From: Ruegeria sp. HKCCD8929
GTDB taxonomy: Bacteria > Pseudomonadota > Alphaproteobacteria > Rhodobacterales > Rhodobacteraceae
Length of the DNA stretch: 64,000 bases
Assembly (NCBI RefSeq): GCF_013031405.1
Contig: NZ_WPZY01000012.1
Span: forward strand, 62,001-126,000
Direction of reading: 5' to 3'
The notes under the pieces are model-generated. The model was given only the letters and a program-made list of their open reading frames with translations. It was not told the origin of the DNA and did no database searches. The position numbers and the translations under genes are program-made. Below, one piece after another: positions 25,308 to 34,592 of this stretch (position 1 is the first letter of the stretch; every line of letters starts with the position of its first letter).

Positions 25308-26180
25308 TCAGGCCTCATGAGCAAAAGCACGGGGGGTCTGGAGTAGTGTTTGTCTCTGTTCGGGCGTGAACGTGTCGGACAGGGCCTCGATCAGGTCCAG
25401 GACTGCCTGAACCTCATTCTCAGTCTGTGCCGCGCGCATCTGCTCGACAAAGTACGTTTCAAGTGTGCTGAGGGGTTTGTGGTCCCGGTTTGCCGGGCTC
25501 ATTTGGGTTACGTCCACCTGTGCGGGGGCGTTTCTGCTCTCAAATAATTCCAATGCTTCGTTCTCGTCCAAGAATACGTCGTGGGTGATGCCTGCAAATT
25601 CACGGACCCGGTTGATGCGTTCCTCGCTGCAATCCAGCAGCGCGGCCAAGGCGTTCACCTTGCCCATGGGCACCTCGTTGCCCACGTAATCGTAGGGCGC
25701 GTTGTTCGAGCGCTTCAGCACCCGATTCATCACTGGGTCGATGACCGTAATGATGTCTTTGATACCGGCGCTGCGTGCGAATTCGAGCGAGCCGATCATG
25801 AGTTCGCAAGTGGCGTAGGATACCGAGTTGCGGTCCTTGCCGCGGTTCAGCCGTTGAGTGTCGACGCAGAACCGGGTGGATTCCCAGACGCTGACGCTGC
25901 GGATCGGTGGTTCTCCACACAGGATATCCGAGAAGACGTCTGACAACATGTGAGGGCCGGTGGTCTGCAAGGCGCGAACCGCTGCGACGACATTCCCCCC
26001 ATCGTCCAGGCTCACGACATATACAGGATCCAGGTGGTCGAACGCGTCGATTTCCTTGCCATCTTCGATCTGAACTTCCCAGCCGAGGCGATCCCCAAAC
26101 ACCCTGGCACGAAGCTCAAACATCTCATCTAAGACACCGCGGAACACATGCTTGTTTAAAGCATCGATAACGATGATCAT
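25308..26180 (-). CDS. luxI: Acyl-homoserine lactone synthase (LuxI family), with C-terminal extension
   Basis: A 290-residue LuxI-type synthase that joins an acyl chain to S-adenosylmethionine to make an acyl-homoserine lactone signal. Conserved residues by eye: Arg24, Phe28, Trp34, Asp45, Asp48, Arg69, Glu100 and Arg103. Family members are usually near 200-230 residues; here about 70 extra residues (roughly 215-290) follow the catalytic domain, rich in Glu/Gln and predicted helical (RDHKPLSTLETYFVEQMRAA). It lies downstream of a luxR gene on the same strand, the classical quorum-sensing arrangement. Confidence 0.92.
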   Translation of the reverse strand: MIIVIDALNKHVFRGVLDEMFELRARVFGDRLGWEVQIEDGKEIDAFDHLDPVYVVSLDDGGNVVAAVRALQTTGPHMLSDVFSDILCGEPPIRSVSVWESTRFCVDTQRLNRGKDRNSVSYATCELMIGSLEFARSAGIKDIITVIDPVMNRVLKRSNNAPYDYVGNEVPMGKVNALAALLDCSEERINRVREFAGITHDVFLDENEALELFESRNAPAQVDVTQMSPANRDHKPLSTLETYFVEQMRAAQTENEVQAVLDLIEALSDTFTPEQRQTLLQTPRAFAHEA

Positions 26181-26228
26181 TTATATTTCCCCCTTCGAGT
26201 GGTTTGTAGTGAGCCAATCGTTACCCAA

Positions 26229-26241
26229 CTCGACGGTCGAG
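26229..26241. promoter_or_regulatory. Palindrome upstream of luxI, possible LuxR operator
   Basis: CTCGAC-G-GTCGAG, a perfect 6-base inverted repeat about 50 bases upstream of the luxI start, in the luxR-luxI gap. It may be a lux-box-like site, but its half-sites differ from the palindrome before luxR. Confidence 0.3.
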
Positions 26242-26291
26242 ACTATTGGGGATTTCCCGTAATTCTGTGATTTTCTGAAGGGAACGTAGGG

Positions 26292-26993
26292 TCAGCCCGG
26301 GAAGATAAGGCCGATTCCAATGGCTCTGCCGACCGCCTGGGGCGTTGTCAGAGCGTTTAGCTTCTCGCGGCTGGAACGCAAGTGCACTTCGACCGTGCGG
26401 TGCGAAATCGACAGAATATCGCCGATATCCTGCTGCGACTTACCTGCTGCAACCCATTGCAATATTTCAACCTCGCGGCTGGACAGGGTCGGGTGGTACA
26501 GGATCTGGTTCAGCGAGTCCGAGGTAATGACCGAGTCGTGGATGTGAACGGCCATGGACTGAAGATCGCCGATCACATGGCTGACGAGCTTCTTCCACTC
26601 TTCCCTCGAGCAATCGCGGGTGGCGCTGAGCAGGCCGACATCCCCGTACGGTCCGCGGACCGGGATGGTGATGCCCTGATCGCCAATGCCAAAGTCGTTG
26701 GCGTCGCGGAACACTTTCTGAAAATCGGGACTGCGCTCAAGCCGGCTCCAATCAACCGGAGCGATCGAACGCTGACTCATGTGAAGCGTCGGGTCGATCA
26801 TCTGGAAACCTTGTTCCTGATAATGGTTCTTCCACCCATCATCATAGGTCACATGTCCATGAATGGACCCGGCCGCCGGGTTCAGCCCGGCATAAGCCGC
26901 ATGGTCCATTTCGAACTTGTCGCACACCTGCTTGAGAAACTCAGTATACTGAGTTTCTGGCTGGGGAAGGGTGCTAAGATCAATGATTTCCAT
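26292..26993 (-). CDS. luxR: LuxR-family quorum-sensing regulator
   Basis: A 233-residue regulator with an N-terminal autoinducer-binding domain (residues about 15-160) and a C-terminal HTH. The binding pocket carries the usual Trp, Tyr, Asp-Pro and Trp positions in WKNHYQEQGFQMIDPTLHMS and PVDWSRL. The HTH reads LSSREVEILQWVAAGKSQQD followed by IGDILSISHRTVEVHLRSS. It is 111 bases upstream of luxI, same strand, and very likely its cognate regulator. Confidence 0.93.
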   Translation of the reverse strand: MEIIDLSTLPQPETQYTEFLKQVCDKFEMDHAAYAGLNPAAGSIHGHVTYDDGWKNHYQEQGFQMIDPTLHMSQRSIAPVDWSRLERSPDFQKVFRDANDFGIGDQGITIPVRGPYGDVGLLSATRDCSREEWKKLVSHVIGDLQSMAVHIHDSVITSDSLNQILYHPTLSSREVEILQWVAAGKSQQDIGDILSISHRTVEVHLRSSREKLNALTTPQAVGRAIGIGLIFPG

Positions 26994-27425
26994 TTTGACT
27001 TTTTACCGACAACTTTGGCCACCAGCATGACATAATTGCGGCAACATGTTGCCAAAGCCACGTCGCGCGTGACATTTCCCTCACGTCAGGAAGAACAGCA
27101 CACTTTTTCACCTGAGGCAAGTTAATGCTATGTCAGGTAAAAATGGCGACGGTTAGGGTTTCGTTTGCGTCACCGATTGTTTCATTGCCGAAGTGGCAGG
27201 CGAAAAAAAGCCCCGAGAATAGTATAAAGCCGCGCCCAAAAGCCCGGCCAGAGGGCTGTCAGAAGGTGCATTTTTCGGCCCCGTGCCAGAGAATTGTGGC
27301 GACAGACCGCTCGGGAAAACCGCATGATCAGCTGCGATTATAGCCGATTCCATTGGCCCGATTGAGGCCTCTTTTGTGGCGAGATTTCTATCATTTCTGA
27401 CGGATGAAAATCCGGATGGCACGCC
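26994..27425. other. Intergenic region upstream of luxR
   Basis: 432 AT-richer bases between luxR and the transglycosylase gene. It holds the palindrome at 27040-27053 and presumably the luxR promoter. No gene with supporting features is seen; short frames here lack ribosome-binding sites. Confidence 0.5.
27040..27053. promoter_or_regulatory. 14-base palindrome upstream of luxR
   Basis: GGCAACATGTTGCC, a perfect palindrome 46 bases upstream of the luxR start. A longer inverted repeat, CTTTGGC...GCCAAAG (27013-27057), overlaps it. Position and symmetry suggest an operator, perhaps for autoregulation by LuxR; identity is inferred. Confidence 0.4.
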
Positions 27426-27911
27426 TTACGGTTTGACCAGCCCGGTCTCTACAAGCATCCCGCGCGCCTTGGCTTCGGGGTAGTAACCTTTGGCATACAG
27501 AAAGATCGCGCGGCTTTGGTCGCCGTCAGCCAGCAGCCAGGCGCCCCGCAGGTATTTGCCCGCAAACTCAAGATTGGTGTCGGCATCCAGCAGGCCCTCG
27601 GCATTGCCCTTGTAGCCCATCGAGCGGGCAGTGGCGGGCAATATCTGCAACAGGCCATAGTAGGGACGGTTGACCGCCCAGGGCCGGTGCGTGCTTTCGC
27701 GGATGGCCAGCTTGTGGACCAGTTCGCGGGGTAGCTCGTAATGGTCCGCCCATTTGTTGATGGATGCCCGAAGCTCCGGTGTTTCATTGGGATAAAGGGG
27801 CGGGTCGAACGGTTCACCCCGGCTGCTCAGACGCTCGCTTTTGGCGCTGCAGGCAGACAGCATTGTGGCGCAGAACAGGCCGATTGCGGTTCGACGGGTC
27901 ACGTGAGTCAT
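27426..27911 (-). CDS. Lytic transglycosylase-family lipoprotein
   Basis: A 161-residue SLT-type protein. The start MTHVTRRTAIGLFCATMLSA ends in a lipobox (LSAC), so it is predicted to be an outer- or inner-membrane lipoprotein. The SLT core includes the catalytic Glu in LVHKLAIRESTHRPWAVN, then YYGLLQILPATARSMGYKG and a C-terminal LRGAWLLADGDQSRAIFLYA. The open frame extends 41 codons upstream, but GGAGGTGCCCC before the ATG at 27911 fixes this start. It cleaves peptidoglycan glycan strands in the periplasm. Confidence 0.88.
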   Translation of the reverse strand: MTHVTRRTAIGLFCATMLSACSAKSERLSSRGEPFDPPLYPNETPELRASINKWADHYELPRELVHKLAIRESTHRPWAVNRPYYGLLQILPATARSMGYKGNAEGLLDADTNLEFAGKYLRGAWLLADGDQSRAIFLYAKGYYPEAKARGMLVETGLVKP

Positions 27912-28035
27912 GGGGCACCTCCAACTGAACGGGCATCCTAACCGCAGGTTGCCGGAGTGAAAACCGGGCATGCGAAGCAATTTGCCGGAATTTGCCGACA
28001 ACGCGACGGAGTGTCCGTGCCGTGGCACACGCAAA

Positions 28036-28067
28036 CAAAAAAAGCCGCGCAGAATATCTGCGCGGCT
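28036..28067 (-). terminator. Terminator of the rpsF-rpsR-rplI operon
   Basis: A perfect 11-base-pair stem, AGCCGCGCAGA/TCTGCGCGGCT, with a 3-base loop; on the minus strand it is followed by seven T. Confidence 0.92.
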
Positions 28068-28091
28068 TCTTGATCTTTGCGGGGCGCGAAA

Positions 28092-28733
28092 TCAGGCCTT
28101 GGTTTCGTCGTCCTCGGCAGGCGCCTCTTCGGCGGGTGCCTCTTCAGCGCCTGCGGCCAGCTCTTCATCTTCCGCGGCAGCGGTACCGATGTCGTCGAAC
28201 AATTCGGCGATCTCGAACTCGGCGGCAGCCTCTTCCTCGGCGGCCAGTTCCTGGATCGACTTGCCCGACGCCTGCAGTTCGGCTTCTTCTTCCGAGCGTG
28301 CAACGTTCAGTTTGATCTCGACCTCGACCTCGGGGTGCAGCTTGACGGCGACCGAGTGCAGACCCAGCTCCTTGATCGGCGCGATCAGGGCGATCTGTTT
28401 CTTGTCGACGGTGAACCCAGCCTCGGTTGCGGCAGCGGCGGCGTCACGCGGGGTGACCGAGCCGTAGAGCGATCCGGCATCCGATGCCGAGCGAATCACG
28501 ATGAACTGTTCGCCATCGAGTTTCCCGGCCAGCGCTTCGGCTTCTGTCTTGGTTTCCAGGTTGCGCGCCTCAAGCTGCGCTTTCTGGGCCTCGAACGATG
28601 CCACATTTGCATCCGATGCGGTCAGCGCCTTGCCCTGGGGCAGCAGGAAGTTGCGGGCGTAGCCGGGCTTGACGTCGACGACGTCGCCCATCTGACCCAG
28701 TTTCGCAACGCGTTCCAGAAGGATAACTTGCAT
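28092..28733 (-). CDS. rplI: 50S ribosomal protein L9
   Basis: A 213-residue L9. The N-terminal domain ([20 protein letters not shown], then [15 protein letters not shown]) and C-terminal domain ([20 protein letters not shown]) are typical. An acidic Ala/Glu-rich tail of about 60 residues follows, a lineage feature of Rhodobacterales L9 that makes it longer than the ~150-residue standard. Last gene of the operon. Confidence 0.97.
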   Translation of the reverse strand: MQVILLERVAKLGQMGDVVDVKPGYARNFLLPQGKALTASDANVASFEAQKAQLEARNLETKTEAEALAGKLDGEQFIVIRSASDAGSLYGSVTPRDAAAAATEAGFTVDKKQIALIAPIKELGLHSVAVKLHPEVEVEIKLNVARSEEEAELQASGKSIQELAAEEEAAAEFEIAELFDDIGTAAAEDEELAAGAEEAPAEEAPAEDDETKA

Positions 28734-28746
28734 GATCAGTTCCTCC

Positions 28747-28974
28747 TTACTTCACGGCGTAGGGCAGCAGGGCGAGGAAGCGGGCGCGTTTGATGGCGCG
28801 GGCCAGTTCACGCTGCTTCTTCGCCGACACGGCGGTGATGCGCGAGGGGACGATCTTGCCACGCTCAGAGATGTAGCGTTGCAACAAACGGGTGTCCTTG
28901 TAATCGATCTTGGGCGCGTTCTCACCCGAGAACGGGCAGACCTTGCGGCGGCGGAAAAACGGTTTTGCAGCCAT
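28747..28974 (-). CDS. rpsR: 30S ribosomal protein S18
   Basis: A 75-residue S18 with the family core [20 protein letters not shown] and [20 protein letters not shown]. It sits between rpsF and rplI in the conserved order. Full length. Confidence 0.97.
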   Translation of the reverse strand: MAAKPFFRRRKVCPFSGENAPKIDYKDTRLLQRYISERGKIVPSRITAVSAKKQRELARAIKRARFLALLPYAVK

Positions 28975-29002
28975 GGTTTAATGTCCTTTCGTCAGGCGTT
29001 GA

Positions 29003-29356
29003 TCAACGGCGGTCGCGGCGCGAGTCACGCTCGTCACGCTTCTGCATCTGGATCGAGGGGCCCTCGGCGTGGCCATCGACCTTGATGGTCAGAACGCGCA
29101 TGACGTCGTCGTGCAGGCGCATCAGGCGTTCCATTTCCTGAACGGCGCCGGCGGGGGCGTCGGTTTTCAGGAAGGCATAGTGGCCCTTGCGGTTCTTGTT
29201 GATCTTGTAGGCCATCGTCTTGACGCCCCAGTACTCGCTGTCGACGACTTGGCCGCCGTTGTCCGCGAGGACGGTGCCGAAATGTTCGACGAGGCTTTCC
29301 GCCTGCGCGTTGGACAGGTCCTGACGCGCGATCATGACATGCTCATAGAACGGCAT
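29003..29356 (-). CDS. rpsF: 30S ribosomal protein S6
   Basis: A 117-residue S6 with MPFYEHVMIARQDLSNAQAE at the start and the WGVKTMAYKINKNRKGHYAF core. S6 and S18 bind together on the 30S platform. The C-terminal Arg/Asp-rich tail (KRDERDSRRDRR) is short and basic. First gene of the ribosomal operon. Confidence 0.97.
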   Translation of the reverse strand: MPFYEHVMIARQDLSNAQAESLVEHFGTVLADNGGQVVDSEYWGVKTMAYKINKNRKGHYAFLKTDAPAGAVQEMERLMRLHDDVMRVLTIKVDGHAEGPSIQMQKRDERDSRRDRR

Positions 29357-29630
29357 GTGTTCTCCTGTTTATGTCGAGGCGCATTTCAAAGGCGGGGCCA
29401 TTTTCCTTTCGCGACCCTGCCACGAGAGACTGCGCGGTTCATGAAACTTTGCGAAAGGATGGCCCCGTATACACGTCTGGTCGCCACGGGCAAGCCCTGA
29501 TCGCCTGCCATCAAGGTGCCGTCCAATTTCCCCGACCCCGCCCAATTGCTGACGCTTTTCGGCTCAAGGTTGTGCATATCCCGGCAGAAGCCTGGACCAA
29601 AGAAAAACCTCGCATCAAGGGCGTAGAACG

Positions 29631-30149
29631 ATGACCGCGATTGATACCAACCTCACACAGCAGCCGGAGCAGGCACCGGCGTATGATGACTCCGTACCTG
29701 TGATGATCACTTTCGCCACGAACTGGCGGGCGCGGGTTTTCATGTTCAGGGTCCTTGGTGCCGTATTGGTGCTGAGTGGCTTTGCCATGTGGCTGCTGCC
29801 CAGCGCGCTGGACGCCGCCGAAGTCGGTGTCTTCAAACTGGGTGCGTCGGCCCTGTTTGTCTTCGTCGGCATGGTGCTGTTGACCATGAAGCGGGTCACA
29901 AATCGCCCCGATGCCTATTTCGATCCGGTCCGCCGCGAGTTGCGGGTTCTGCAAAAGAACGAAAACGGCCGTCCCGAGACGGTCATGCGCCGCAGCTACG
30001 ACACGCTGGGCAGCGCGCGGTTCTCGGACCGGCAGGTCGAGCTGTTCAACATCGATGGCAGCCTGCTGATGCGGTTGCCGGTTGAATCGAAAGAAGTTCT
30101 CCACGCGCTGAAAACCCAGTTGACCGGGGCGGTTGCCATTTCGGCCTGA
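29631..30149 (+). CDS. Hypothetical membrane protein
   Basis: A 172-residue protein with two membrane helices, about 38-58 (FRVLGAVLVLSGFAMWLLP) and 68-86 (LGASALFVFVGMVLLTM), and a soluble C-terminal half rich in beta strands (FDPVRRELRVLQKNENGRPE), resembling a PH-like domain. No function is known to me. Stand-alone gene, divergent from the rpsF operon. Confidence 0.75.
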   Translation: MTAIDTNLTQQPEQAPAYDDSVPVMITFATNWRARVFMFRVLGAVLVLSGFAMWLLPSALDAAEVGVFKLGASALFVFVGMVLLTMKRVTNRPDAYFDPVRRELRVLQKNENGRPETVMRRSYDTLGSARFSDRQVELFNIDGSLLMRLPVESKEVLHALKTQLTGAVAISA

Positions 30150-30285
30150 ACATCGGCGGTGTTCATCCAAGAACAGACCCTGTGAAGGAATGAGGGTTGC
30201 CTGCCGCCCCAAGGCGACACATCTTCAGACACTACGCGGCCGATAATCGGCCGCGTATCTGTAGATTCTTAGTGGAGCCCCTCTG

Positions 30286-30861
30286 ATGAAGACCACCCTG
30301 CTTGCTGCTGCCCTGGCCACCGCCGCATCCGCCGCACTGGCCGCCCCCGAAAAATATGTCCTTGATTCAAGCCACAGTCAGGTTGTGTTCACCTACAACC
30401 ATCTGGGCTTTTCCACTACAACCGGCATGTTCTCGGGCTTCGCGGGCGAGATCATGTTCGATCAGGAAGACCCCGCTGCTTCCAGCGTCAGCGTCTCGAT
30501 GCCCGTGACGTCCATGTTGACCGGCTGGGAAAAGCGCGAAGAGCATTTCATGTCCGAGGACTTCTTTGGCGCCAGCGACGGCGATCTGGTGACCTTTACC
30601 TCGACCGGCATCGAAGTGACCGGCGAGAACACCGCCAAGATCACCGGCGATCTGTCGATGAACGGCGTGACCAAGGCGGTGGTGCTGGATGCCAAACTCA
30701 ATCAGGCCGGTGAGCACCCGATGGCGGGCAAGCCATGGGCCGGGTTCGATGCAACCACCACGCTGTTGCGGTCGGATTTCAACGTGGGCAAGTTCGCGCC
30801 GTTCGTCGGTGATGAGGTCGAGTTGAAGATCTCGGTCGAGGCGATGAAAGCCGAAGAATAA
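30286..30861 (+). CDS. YceI-family periplasmic protein
   Basis: A 191-residue YceI-family protein with a signal peptide (LAAALATAASAALAAPEKY). The lipocalin-like barrel includes YVLDSSHSQVVFTYNHLGFS, the FDQEDPAASSVSVSMPV strand and LRSDFNVGKFAPFVGDEVEL. Members bind polyprenoid or amphiphilic ligands. A second YceI domain is encoded by the convergent gene at 31008. Confidence 0.93.
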   Translation: MKTTLLAAALATAASAALAAPEKYVLDSSHSQVVFTYNHLGFSTTTGMFSGFAGEIMFDQEDPAASSVSVSMPVTSMLTGWEKREEHFMSEDFFGASDGDLVTFTSTGIEVTGENTAKITGDLSMNGVTKAVVLDAKLNQAGEHPMAGKPWAGFDATTTLLRSDFNVGKFAPFVGDEVELKISVEAMKAEE

Positions 30862-31007
30862 GCCGGAGCCTTCAGACAGTTTGGACCGCCGGTTCCATTC
30901 GGGACCGGCGGTTTCGTTTGTGCCCTTGGGAAAGAAGCGCGCCGGGGGCACGCTGCCTCCGGCGGGGATATTTTTGAACAGAAGAAGGAGCGGGGCGCCG
31001 CGATCCG

Positions 31008-32234
31008 TTATTGGCTGCGGGTGGCGGTCAGGTTCATTGCGACCTTAACGGCGAATGCGAGCGAGCCTTCATCGGGCATCTTTGAGCCGATGCCGAAGTC
31101 GAGCCGTTGGAGTTCAAGTTCGCCCGTCACGTTTGCGGTGTCGCCCTCCATGTCGAGGGTGAAGGGAAGTGCGATATCCACCGTCTTGTCGCGGATGGTG
31201 AGCGGACCGCGGGCCTCGTACCCGGTGTCGGTCTTAACCAGTTCCGCATTGAAACTGGCGGTCGGGAAGGTCTCGGCATGGAAGAAATCGGCACCCAGGG
31301 CCTGCGCGGTAACCGATCCCAGCGAGAGCGAGCCGACCGATATGGTGACTTCGGCAGTGCCAGCAGGGCCGGGCTCGGCGGGGTCGTCGAACGTGATCGC
31401 GGCAGTCCAGTCCGCGAATTCACCGGTGACCGGGCTGCCCAATTGCATGACCGTGATGGCGAGCGATCCCTCTTGCACCTGCCAGTCCGACTGCACCTCT
31501 GCCAGTTCGGCCCCAGCGGGCGCTGAGGCGCCATGGGTGTCGAACGCACCCACCCAGGCGCCTGCGGTCAGGGCCACACCCCACAGCACCAGAGCGGCAA
31601 CGATGGGCAGCCGGGCGTGATCCTGCGTTGGCGGTTCGGGGGCTTCGGTGCTGCCGGGCAACATCCGGCGCAGGGTGAAATCCCCATCGATCACGTGGTG
31701 CTTGACCGCACCGGCGATATGCAGCCCTACGGCGATCACCAACACCCACTGCAATACCCAGTGCAGCCCGGCGGTCACCGCAGCAATAGCGGGGCCTTTT
31801 GGCACGAACGGCAGGTCCTGGCCCAACGGCCACCAGATCGGCGCGAAACCTTCGGTCGCTGCATGGTGTATCCAGCCAGTCAGGGGCACCAGCACCAGCG
31901 AGCCATACAGCAGCCAGTGCACGGTTTCCGCGGCGAACGCCTCGGGCTTGTTCTCGGCGTTCAAAAGGCCCGGCTTGGTTTGGGTCAGGGTCCACAGGAT
32001 ACGGGCGAGCGCCACGAAGAAGATGGTCACGCCAATGGTCTTGTGCAGCGAGAACAAAAAGGCGGCGCGGGCGACCTCGGCCTCCGTCGGAGTATGGGAG
32101 GGATCGTTGACCGTGTGGGCCAGATCGCTGGCGATCCAACCCAGCGGAATCACCGTCAGGATGAGCAGGGCGGTGAGCCAGTGAAAGGTCTTGGTCACGC
32201 CGCCATAGCTGCGGGCGGTGTTCGAAAGGGCCAT
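31008..32234 (-). CDS. Cytochrome b561 - YceI fusion protein
   Basis: A 408-residue membrane protein. Residues 1-185 are a four-helix cytochrome b561 domain with haem-ligand His residues (VTKTFHWLTALLILTVIPLG; FLFSLHKTIGVTIFF; TVHWLLYGSLVLVPLTGWIH; IAAVTAGLHWVLQWVLVIAV). A linker and one further membrane segment lead to a periplasmic YceI domain (about 235-405; WQVQEGSLAITVMQLGSPVT, FNAELVKTDTGYEARGPLTI). The fusion suggests electron transfer to, or quinone/isoprenoid binding by, the YceI barrel. Confidence 0.9.
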   Translation of the reverse strand: MALSNTARSYGGVTKTFHWLTALLILTVIPLGWIASDLAHTVNDPSHTPTEAEVARAAFLFSLHKTIGVTIFFVALARILWTLTQTKPGLLNAENKPEAFAAETVHWLLYGSLVLVPLTGWIHHAATEGFAPIWWPLGQDLPFVPKGPAIAAVTAGLHWVLQWVLVIAVGLHIAGAVKHHVIDGDFTLRRMLPGSTEAPEPPTQDHARLPIVAALVLWGVALTAGAWVGAFDTHGASAPAGAELAEVQSDWQVQEGSLAITVMQLGSPVTGEFADWTAAITFDDPAEPGPAGTAEVTISVGSLSLGSVTAQALGADFFHAETFPTASFNAELVKTDTGYEARGPLTIRDKTVDIALPFTLDMEGDTANVTGELELQRLDFGIGSKMPDEGSLAFAVKVAMNLTATRSQ

Positions 32235-32396
32235 CGGGGCAAGCTCCTGTAATTCGGTTGCTCCAAACCTATCCGGCTTGTGGCGTGGAACAAGGGCGTC
32301 TGACGCACAGAATACGTGTCGGGATGCAGAGCTTGTGCCGCAGGCGCTGGCAGTTTACACCCCGCGTCAACTTTTGGATCACGCGAAGAGGCCGAC

Positions 32397-33335
32397 ATGA
32401 CAACCGCATTCGTTTTTCCCGGGCAGGGTGCCCAGACCATCGGCATGGGCAAGGCGCTGGCCGAGGCTTATCCGGCGGCGCAGTCCGTGTTCGACGAGGT
32501 GGATGAGGCGCTGGGGGAAAAGCTGAGTGCGCTGATCTGGGATGGCGAGATCGAGGAACTGACGCTGACGCAGAACGCGCAACCGGCGCTGATGGCGACC
32601 TCGATGGCGGCGATGCGGGCGCTGGAGGCTGAGGGTGTTTCGGTTTCGAAAGCGGCGTTTGTGGCCGGGCACTCGCTGGGCGAGTATTCGGCGCTGGCCG
32701 CCGCCGGGGCGCTGTCGGTGGCTGACACCGCGCGCCTGTTGCGGACCCGCGGTCTGGCGATGCAGAGTGCGGTGCCGGTGGGTGAGGGCGCGATGGCGGC
32801 CATTCTGGGATTGGATCTGGATGCGGTTCGGGTCGTGGCCGAAGAGGCCGCGCAGGGTGAGGTCTGTCAGGCCGCCAATGACAATGATCCCACCCAGGTG
32901 GTGGTCTCGGGCGCCAAGGCAGCGGTTGAACGTGCGGCCGAGATTGCTAAGCAAAAGGGCGCCAAGCGCGCGGTGATGCTGCCGGTCAGCGCGCCGTTTC
33001 ATTGCGCCCTGATGCAGCCCGCTGCCGATGCCATGGCCGAGGCGCTGGCCGGGGTGCAGATCAACACACCCGCCGTGCCGCTGGTCGCCAATGTCCGCGC
33101 CGAGGCGGTGACCGATCCGGACCTGATCCGGCAATTACTGGTGGAACAGGTCACCGGCTCGGTCCGCTGGCGCGAAAGCGTGCAGTACATGGCCGCCAAA
33201 GGCGTGACCGAGGCCTGGGAGATTGGCGCGGGCAAGGCGCTGTCGGGCATGATCCGCAAGATTGACCGAGACATCGGCTCCGAGGCGGTGGGCACGCCGG
33301 AGGACATACAGAAAATCACGCAGGAAGGCGCGTAA
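32397..33335 (+). CDS. fabD: Malonyl-CoA:ACP transacylase
   Basis: A 312-residue FabD that loads malonyl groups onto acyl carrier protein. It has the FPGQGAQTIGMGKAL start, active-site Ser in GHSLGEYSALAAAG, and the catalytic His in PVSAPFHCALMQPA. The open frame extends 27 codons upstream; MTTAFVFPGQG is the normal start. It heads the fab cluster with fabG, acpP and fabF downstream. Confidence 0.96.
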   Translation: MTTAFVFPGQGAQTIGMGKALAEAYPAAQSVFDEVDEALGEKLSALIWDGEIEELTLTQNAQPALMATSMAAMRALEAEGVSVSKAAFVAGHSLGEYSALAAAGALSVADTARLLRTRGLAMQSAVPVGEGAMAAILGLDLDAVRVVAEEAAQGEVCQAANDNDPTQVVVSGAKAAVERAAEIAKQKGAKRAVMLPVSAPFHCALMQPAADAMAEALAGVQINTPAVPLVANVRAEAVTDPDLIRQLLVEQVTGSVRWRESVQYMAAKGVTEAWEIGAGKALSGMIRKIDRDIGSEAVGTPEDIQKITQEGA

Positions 33336-33394
33336 GCCTTCATGACAACACGAGGTCCGGGGCAATAACTCCGGGCGCAGAAAAGGGAACAGAG

Positions 33395-34132
33395 ATGTTT
33401 GATTTGACCGGAAAGAACGCGCTTATTACCGGCGCCTCTGGCGGGATCGGCGGCGATATCGCCCGGGCGCTGCATGACGCCGGTGCGTCCGTCGGCCTGT
33501 CGGGCACGCGGGTCGAGCCGTTGCAGGCGCTGGCGGACGAGCTGGGTGAGCGCGCTCATGTATTACCCTGCAATCTCGGTGATAAGGAGGCGGTCGAGGC
33601 GCTGCCAAAACAGGCGGCCGAGGCCATGGGCTCGGTCGATATCCTGGTCAACAATGCGGGGATCACGCGGGACAACCTGTTCATGCGGATGTCGGACGAC
33701 GAATGGCAGAGCGTGATCGACGTCAACATGACCGCGACCATGAAGCTGTGCAAAGGCGTCATTCGCGGGATGATGAAGGCCCGCTGGGGCCGGATCATCA
33801 ACATCTCGTCCGTCGTGGGCGCCATCGGCAACCCCGGGCAGGCGAACTATGCGGCCTCCAAAGCCGGGATGGTGGGCTTTTCCAAGGCGTTGGCGCATGA
33901 GGTGGCGACGCGGGGAATCACCGTGAACGCCGTGGCGCCGGGCTTTATCACCACTGCGATGACCGAAAAGCTGACCGAAGAGCAGAAGGCTGGCCTGCTG
34001 AGCCAGGTCCCGGCGGGCCGGATGGGCGAGCCGGACGAGATCGCTGCTGCGGTGGTGTATCTTGCAAGCCCCGAGGCGGCCTATGTGACCGGCTCTACCT
34101 TGCATGTGAATGGCGGTATGGCCATGTTGTAG
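33395..34132 (+). CDS. fabG: 3-oxoacyl-ACP reductase
   Basis: A 245-residue short-chain dehydrogenase. It carries the TGASGGIGGDIA NADPH motif, NNAGITRDNL, catalytic Ser (INISSVVGAIG) and YxxxK (YAASKAGMVGF), and ends with TGSTLHVNGGMAML. It reduces the 3-oxo intermediate of fatty acid elongation. It follows fabD by about 60 bases. Confidence 0.97.
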   Translation: MFDLTGKNALITGASGGIGGDIARALHDAGASVGLSGTRVEPLQALADELGERAHVLPCNLGDKEAVEALPKQAAEAMGSVDILVNNAGITRDNLFMRMSDDEWQSVIDVNMTATMKLCKGVIRGMMKARWGRIINISSVVGAIGNPGQANYAASKAGMVGFSKALAHEVATRGITVNAVAPGFITTAMTEKLTEEQKAGLLSQVPAGRMGEPDEIAAAVVYLASPEAAYVTGSTLHVNGGMAML

Positions 34133-34160
34133 GCGCAATCGGGGGCAAATGGGAAAGCGT

Positions 34161-34188
34161 TTGCCTCTCGCGTCGACTGTGTTATAGG
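34161..34188 (+). promoter_or_regulatory. Probable acpP promoter
   Basis: TTGCCT and TATAGG separated by 16 bases in the gap before acpP, giving a leader of about 145 bases. Moderate match to a sigma-70-type promoter. Confidence 0.4.
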
Positions 34189-34339
34189 CGGCGCATGTTT
34201 GCGGAAACCGATCCGGGGGATCGGTTTTCACCTTCCCGGTCAGCCGGGACCCAAACCGCCCGGATCGGGCAAACCAAAGCCACCCCGAGCGGGCAAGGGC
34301 AGAACCGGGCAGAGCGCCCTGAAGGAATGAGGAATTGAT

Positions 34340-34573
34340 ATGAGCGACGTCGCAGATCGCGTGAAAAAGATCGTGGTTGAGCACCTGGGTGTCGAAGAGG
34401 ACAAAGTGACCGAGAACGCGTCCTTCATCGACGATCTGGGCGCTGACAGCCTGGACACCGTGGAACTGGTGATGGCTTTTGAGGAAGAGTTCGGCATCGA
34501 AATCCCGGATGACGCAGCCGAAACCATCCAAACCTTCGGCGACGCCGTGAAATTCATCACCGAAGCTTCCTGA
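34340..34573 (+). CDS. acpP: Acyl carrier protein
   Basis: A 77-residue acidic protein. The phosphopantetheine attachment Ser is in [20 protein letters not shown]. Start [20 protein letters not shown] is canonical, with AAGGAATGAGG upstream. Central carrier of fatty acid synthesis. Confidence 0.98.
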   Translation: MSDVADRVKKIVVEHLGVEEDKVTENASFIDDLGADSLDTVELVMAFEEEFGIEIPDDAAETIQTFGDAVKFITEAS

Positions 34574-34592
34574 GTTTCGAGTGTGACCTTTT

